A stretch of 64,000 nucleotides of DNA from Hahella sp. KA22 (GTDB lineage: Bacteria > Pseudomonadota > Gammaproteobacteria > Pseudomonadales > Oleiphilaceae): positions 6,005,501 through 6,069,500 of the forward strand of contig NZ_CP035490.1 in NCBI RefSeq assembly GCF_004135205.1. The letters are read 5' to 3'. Position 1 is the first letter of the stretch. Every line of letters begins with the position of its first letter. The notes under the pieces were generated by a model. It was not told where the DNA came from. It saw only the letters and a program-made list of their open reading frames with translations, and did not search any database. Shown in pieces: positions 60,380-64,000 of the stretch. A program made the position numbers and the translations under genes.

Positions 60380-61366
60380 ATGGCAAACGCGGCTCAGTCA
60401 ACCGGCCCGCGCATCAACGCGGATGAGCTGATCAGACTGGCAAACGACGCCGGCTACCGGCAGCAGGTCGAGTATTCAGAGTCCCATCGTAAAGACGCAA
60501 TCATGGAAGGACGCTTCGCGCTGACCAGTTATCCGTCAGGTCTTTCCGTGCATCTTAGCGACCTTAAAGAGCTGCAAACGCTGTCCACCAGCATGGAGCT
60601 ACCGCCAAAGCTGACCTTATCGGTCATACTGAGAGGCAAGCTGGATTTCGCTTTGGGAGACGCCAGCTTTGAAGCCGGTGGCGCAGGTCCGGAATGTTTC
60701 GCCTTATGCATTCCCAAACAGCAAACCTTCCACCGCCGGTTGCGCGCCAATCGCTGCCTCACCAAGGTGAATATCTCCGTCAGTCGCGAGTGGCTGGAAT
60801 GTCGCAGTCTGGAAGAAGGCGGCGCGGCTCTTGATCTGGAGGAGCTGTTCAGTGAGGAGGTGGCGTTCGCCAAGTGGCCAGCGTCCGCCCGCCTGATTGG
60901 GCTGGCGGAGCAAATCCTCAATCCCCCTCCCCTGAGTCGTCTGCTCATGAGCCTTTATATTGAAAGTCGCGCAATGGAATTACTCAGCGACGGCATGTTG
61001 ATGCTGCCGAAACATGTCAGCAAGCCCCATACGGAAACCGCTGGCGCCCTGAAGCCTCAGGAAAGCCGCCGCATCGCAACCGCCAGAGAGTTTATTGAAG
61101 CTCATCTGGATACCATTGATTCACTGGAAGAAACCGCCGCCGCCGTGGGCATGAGCGTCAGCACCTTACAGCGTCGCTTCAAGCTCGCCTATGGACGCAC
61201 GGTCTTCGAATACGTACGGCAACGAAAACTGGAGGCGGCCCGCGATGCGTTGCTGAAGAAAGAACTCAGCATTGGCGAAGCCGCTTACAGAGCCGGTTAT
61301 CGCCATCCTTCCAATTTCGTCACCGCGTTTAAGCGCGCCTTCGGCGCCACTCCCGGGGAGCTGTAG
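60380..61366 (+). CDS. AraC family regulator, PchR-like
   Basis: About 328 residues. The C-terminal HTH pair reads EETAAAVGMSVSTLQRRFKLAYGRTVFEYVRQRKLEAARDALLKKELSIGEAAYRAGYRHPSNFVTAFKRAFG, with the AraC signature at the end. The N-terminal half (about 30-230) resembles PchR-type regulators of siderophore receptor genes. The start at 60380 has GAGG 9 bases upstream; earlier in-frame starts at 60338 and 60344 are possible. It is divergent from the TonB receptor gene across a Fur box, so it probably activates that gene in response to the chelate. Confidence 0.85.
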   Translation: MANAAQSTGPRINADELIRLANDAGYRQQVEYSESHRKDAIMEGRFALTSYPSGLSVHLSDLKELQTLSTSMELPPKLTLSVILRGKLDFALGDASFEAGGAGPECFALCIPKQQTFHRRLRANRCLTKVNISVSREWLECRSLEEGGAALDLEELFSEEVAFAKWPASARLIGLAEQILNPPPLSRLLMSLYIESRAMELLSDGMLMLPKHVSKPHTETAGALKPQESRRIATAREFIEAHLDTIDSLEETAAAVGMSVSTLQRRFKLAYGRTVFEYVRQRKLEAARDALLKKELSIGEAAYRAGYRHPSNFVTAFKRAFGATPGEL

Positions 61367-61422
61367 GGCTTCATCGAACGAAGCCTTTACGAGTAGATTG
61401 CGTCTGGCCCAAGGGAAAGACT

Positions 61423-61437
61423 TGTTATAATATAACA
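61423..61437. promoter_or_regulatory. putative Zur box
   Basis: TGTTATAATATAACA is a perfect 15-bp palindrome matching the core of the gammaproteobacterial Zur site (TGTTATANTATAACA). It lies 39 bases before the start of the CobW/G3E GTPase gene, in position to block transcription when zinc is sufficient. Confidence 0.8.
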
Positions 61438-61476
61438 CCCGTTTCCACGGACCGACGACGCAAAGGGACTCGCATA

Positions 61477-62487
61477 ATGCCAACCAAAGAACAGAAAGCA
61501 GTGCCTAACAGAATCCCCACCAGTATTATCACCGGCTTTCTGGGAGCCGGAAAAACCACCGCCATTCTTCACCTTCTGGACCATAAGCCCACCAATGAGA
61601 CCTGGGCGGTTTTGGTGAATGAGTTCGGTGAAGTCGGCATCGACGGCGCCATTCTTTCCAGCAAGGGCGCGTTAGTGAAAGAAGTTCCTGGCGGTTGTAT
61701 GTGTTGCGTGAACGGGTTGCCAATGCAAATCGGGCTGAACATGCTGCTGGCGCGCAAGCCAGATCGTTTGCTGATTGAACCGACCGGACTTGGGCATCCC
61801 GATGAAATCATCGCAACGCTTAACGGCGAGCACTACCGGGATATCGTTAGTATTCAAGCGACCCTGACCCTGCTGGACCCAAGAAAGATCACAGACCCAC
61901 GTTATTACGAGAATGAGAATTTCAGGAAACAGGTTCAGGTCGCGGACATCCTGGTCGCCAATAAAACCGACTTATGCTCTGACGAGGATAAGCGGGTGTT
62001 TTATGAATGGGTAAAGACCACCAGACCCGACTTGCATGAAGACGCCATTGGCTGGGTCAATCACGGGCGCGTGAACCCGGGCTGGCTGGAACACTCCTCC
62101 GCCCCCAGCGACTACAGCATTCCGGCGGCGCCGGAAAGCAAGCTGCCATTTATCGACATTGCTCCCGCCCCCCAACAGGATATCGTACGCAAAGAAAATC
62201 GCGGCGATGGTTATTTCAGTTGCGGCTGGGTTTTCTCGCCCAAATACTGTTTCGATTTGAAGGAAGTGCTGAATCTCGTCTACTCTCTGGATGTGGAGCG
62301 CTGCAAAGGCGTGTTTCGCACAGCGGAAGGCGCTGCGGTGATCAACGCGGAGAATGGCGGAGTTACCGTTTATACCGTCACCGAAGCGCCAGACAGCCGC
62401 ATCGAGGTGATCGACAGTCAGCCTTTGCAAGTGGAGAGTCTGGAAAAGCTTCTAAAGGAGATTCTGGCCAGCGAGGCAGCGATTTAA
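61477..62487 (+). CDS. CobW/G3E-family GTPase, probable zinc metallochaperone
   Basis: 336 residues. Walker A GFLGAGKT is at 20-27, the metal-binding CMCC motif is within GGCMCCVNG (Cys74, 76, 77), the G4 motif is NKTD, and a CobW C-terminal domain follows. The family (COG0523) delivers metals to client enzymes; members under Zur control are zinc-starvation chaperones in related bacteria. The Zur-like palindrome upstream supports a zinc role. AAAGGGACTCGCATA-ATG gives the start. Full length. It is followed by a convergent sialidase-like gene. Confidence 0.9.
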   Translation: MPTKEQKAVPNRIPTSIITGFLGAGKTTAILHLLDHKPTNETWAVLVNEFGEVGIDGAILSSKGALVKEVPGGCMCCVNGLPMQIGLNMLLARKPDRLLIEPTGLGHPDEIIATLNGEHYRDIVSIQATLTLLDPRKITDPRYYENENFRKQVQVADILVANKTDLCSDEDKRVFYEWVKTTRPDLHEDAIGWVNHGRVNPGWLEHSSAPSDYSIPAAPESKLPFIDIAPAPQQDIVRKENRGDGYFSCGWVFSPKYCFDLKEVLNLVYSLDVERCKGVFRTAEGAAVINAENGGVTVYTVTEAPDSRIEVIDSQPLQVESLEKLLKEILASEAAI

Positions 62488-62520
62488 TCAATCAGCGCCG
62501 CCTTATCAATACAGACAGAA

Positions 62521-63468
62521 TCAGACCGCATCCAACAGGCTGCGTAACTCCTCCGCGGTGAAAGAGACATGCTTGATCGTTTTGCGCCGCCATGTGTAAG
62601 CGATATGGAGATCGCCACAGCGAGTCAAACAGGCGCATGGGTAAGAGAACTCTCCCTCGCCGTTTTCGAGCACATGAACAGGTCGCCATTGCTCGCCATC
62701 CGTTGAGGCGGACATAATCAACACGGAGCGACCTGCCGCGCCGGAGTTATGCAACAAGAGAAACCGGCCATCGTTGGCGCGCACCACATCAATGGCGGCG
62801 TCCAGCGCAGGTATTTGCGTCAGACGCAAATCGGTCCAGTTGCGGCCTTCATCAAACGACCAGCATTCACCCAGGAAACCTTCCGTCGTACGGCAAAGGC
62901 TCTGAATGGCTTGCCCATGAATCAGCAGTACGGGCTGAATCGCAGGCAAAGACGAGGCCTTCGGTCCATGCGCGCTCCAAGTTTTACCCCTGTCTTCACT
63001 GCGCTCAAAGCAGATCCGCCACACCTCATTTTCTGTGCTGGTTGGGATAAGCATTGCGCCGGAAGGCAACACGACTGGACGCCCACGCACCGGCCCTATT
63101 CTGCCGCTATCAAGCAAGCGCGGCTGCGACCAGGTCGCGCCCTCATCCACTGATTCGATATAGGCGCCCCACCAGCGGGAAGGACTTGGCCCCACTTGAT
63201 AGTACAGCAGCAAGCGACCATCGCCAGACCTTGAGAAAACAGGATTCCATAAGGGGTAACGGCGTCCGCTTGGCTGCAGGGGGTCAACCAGGAGGCGCTG
63301 GTTGCGCCAGCGTCCGTCACGATACTCAGCGCCCCAAATCCCCGTTTTCTGCGATCCTTCTCCAGGGCCTGCAAAGCAAGCCAGCAATAAGCCGTCCTCT
63401 ACGTCCTGAATGGTCGCAGCATGACATTGCTTCCCATCGTTAACATCGAAAACAAAGGCTTCCTGCAT
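62521..63468 (-). CDS. sialidase-like BNR-repeat protein
   Basis: 315 residues. Several Asp-box-type repeats are visible (SVDEGATWS, SEDRGKTWS, SFDEGRNWT and STDGEQW), forming a six-bladed beta-propeller of the sialidase/BNR family. No signal peptide is seen, so the protein is probably cytoplasmic, unusual for a true sialidase. Members act on sialic acid or other glycans or serve as binding modules; the substrate is unknown. AGAGGTGGTCGATC-ATG gives the start. It lies upstream of a small membrane protein gene in the other order and is convergent with the G3E GTPase gene. Confidence 0.8.
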   Translation of the reverse strand: MQEAFVFDVNDGKQCHAATIQDVEDGLLLACFAGPGEGSQKTGIWGAEYRDGRWRNQRLLVDPLQPSGRRYPLWNPVFSRSGDGRLLLYYQVGPSPSRWWGAYIESVDEGATWSQPRLLDSGRIGPVRGRPVVLPSGAMLIPTSTENEVWRICFERSEDRGKTWSAHGPKASSLPAIQPVLLIHGQAIQSLCRTTEGFLGECWSFDEGRNWTDLRLTQIPALDAAIDVVRANDGRFLLLHNSGAAGRSVLIMSASTDGEQWRPVHVLENGEGEFSYPCACLTRCGDLHIAYTWRRKTIKHVSFTAEELRSLLDAV

Positions 63469-63494
63469 GATCGACCACCTCTTCTGAAGCTTTC

Positions 63495-63788
63495 CTACAA
63501 ATCGATGTCGACATCTCCATCGCGGAACAGCATGCGAATAAGACGGAAAGGCAGCATGACCAGTTCAAAACCGATATCAATGATGAACTCCAGCCAATCC
63601 AGTGCGTCCAGCCAGCCGCTATCGCTGTGGCGATGCTTTTTACTTGGCCAGACATAATGAGCGAGGATAAATCCCGCGATAGATGCCGCCAGTATCCATC
63701 CATTAAAACCCTGGGTGAACTGACTTACAACGCCTATCACCGCGCCAACGAATAACGCCAGCGACAACAACACTCTCAACAAATCCAT
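63495..63788 (-). CDS. small membrane protein
   Basis: 97 residues with two clear membrane helices (LLRVLLSLALFVGAVIGVVSQ, and NGWILAASIAGFILAHYVW) and a possible third hydrophobic segment near the C-terminus (FELVMLPFRLIRMLF). It ends in an acidic DGDVDIDL. No family recognised. It lies 26 bases upstream of the sialidase-like gene on the same strand, so they may share an mRNA. Confidence 0.6.
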   Translation of the reverse strand: MDLLRVLLSLALFVGAVIGVVSQFTQGFNGWILAASIAGFILAHYVWPSKKHRHSDSGWLDALDWLEFIIDIGFELVMLPFRLIRMLFRDGDVDIDL

Positions 63789-63963
63789 AACGCCCGGTCA
63801 GACCTCTACAAAATATACGCCGACAGTACGGCGCCATATGAGCGGCCACAAGGCCGAAAGCTCATGCTCAATACTACGTCAAAGGTTAACCCAGTTTAAT
63901 GCGGAGGAAACGCCTCATCCTAATTCTTTCTGCTAACATACGAGCGCTAGTCGGTGAAGGCGC

Positions 63964-64000
63964 ATGATGAAGGCATGGGGATTTCGAACTATTCAAAATT
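63964..64000 (+). CDS. possible 5' end of a gene running off the window
   Basis: ATGATGAAGGCATGGGGA opens a frame that stays open to the last base. AAGGCGC lies just before the ATG, consistent with a ribosome site. Only 12 codons are visible, so this is weak; it may be chance. Confidence 0.25.
   Translation, partial: MMKAWGFRTIQN

Overview
This 64 kb window looks like a chromosomal segment of a free-living, Gram-negative marine gammaproteobacterium, most like Hahella and relatives. That placement is inferred from gene content and dense GC-rich coding: TonB receptor with Fur box, Zur-box CobW protein, RNase R next to a CspA protein, PEP-CTERM-like and dockerin proteins, AbfB/Vps62 and RCC1 secreted proteins, and numerous sensory proteins. 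I see no rRNA, tRNA, CRISPR array or intact transposase gene. Coding density is high on both strands.

Left part (0-20 kb): the 3' end of a PhzF-family gene; a LysE/RhtB exporter broken by a 10-bp tandem duplication; a divergent ArsR regulator with a NIPSNAP/ABM monooxygenase pair; a secreted matrixin protease with a secreted partner; a Fis-like pseudo-receiver regulator; two large secreted proteins (HEIGH peptidase-like + RCC1 repeats; AbfB + Vps62); a periplasmic binding protein with a LuxR response regulator and hybrid kinase but no transporter; then small hypothetical, lipoprotein and SRPBCC genes. An 18-bp palindrome occurs both upstream of the RCC1 protein gene and upstream of the LuxR regulator gene.

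Middle (20-42 kb): haloalkane dehalogenase-like hydrolase, polyphosphate:AMP phosphotransferase and a fatty acid hydroxylase. Next comes a minus-strand five-gene cassette, SWIM zinc finger - DUF5691 - MoxR AAA+ ATPase - DUF5682 - VWA, very probably one operon and the best candidate here for a poorly described multi-protein system. It is followed by AraC, DUF3301 and GNAT genes, a cold-shock protein with RNase R, arylamine N-acetyltransferase, an EamA transporter with a Crp/Fnr regulator, and an ada + 2OG-oxygenase repair operon.

Right part (42-64 kb): a secreted transglutaminase-like protein ending in a dockerin, followed at once by a cohesin-like protein with a PEP-CTERM-like tail and a convergent secreted metallophosphoesterase. 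Then come a diguanylate cyclase, an unknown membrane protein, a GFA-family protein, and a second EamA transporter gene cut by a ~135-bp element made of five consecutive hairpins flanked by TTAAT repeats. The end holds a soluble PAS chemoreceptor, thioredoxin, an iron-uptake locus (DUF2218, TonB receptor, Fur box, PchR-like AraC regulator), a Zur-box G3E GTPase gene, a sialidase-like BNR protein and a small membrane protein.

Protein assignments are from recognised motifs read directly; no database search or structure prediction was run.
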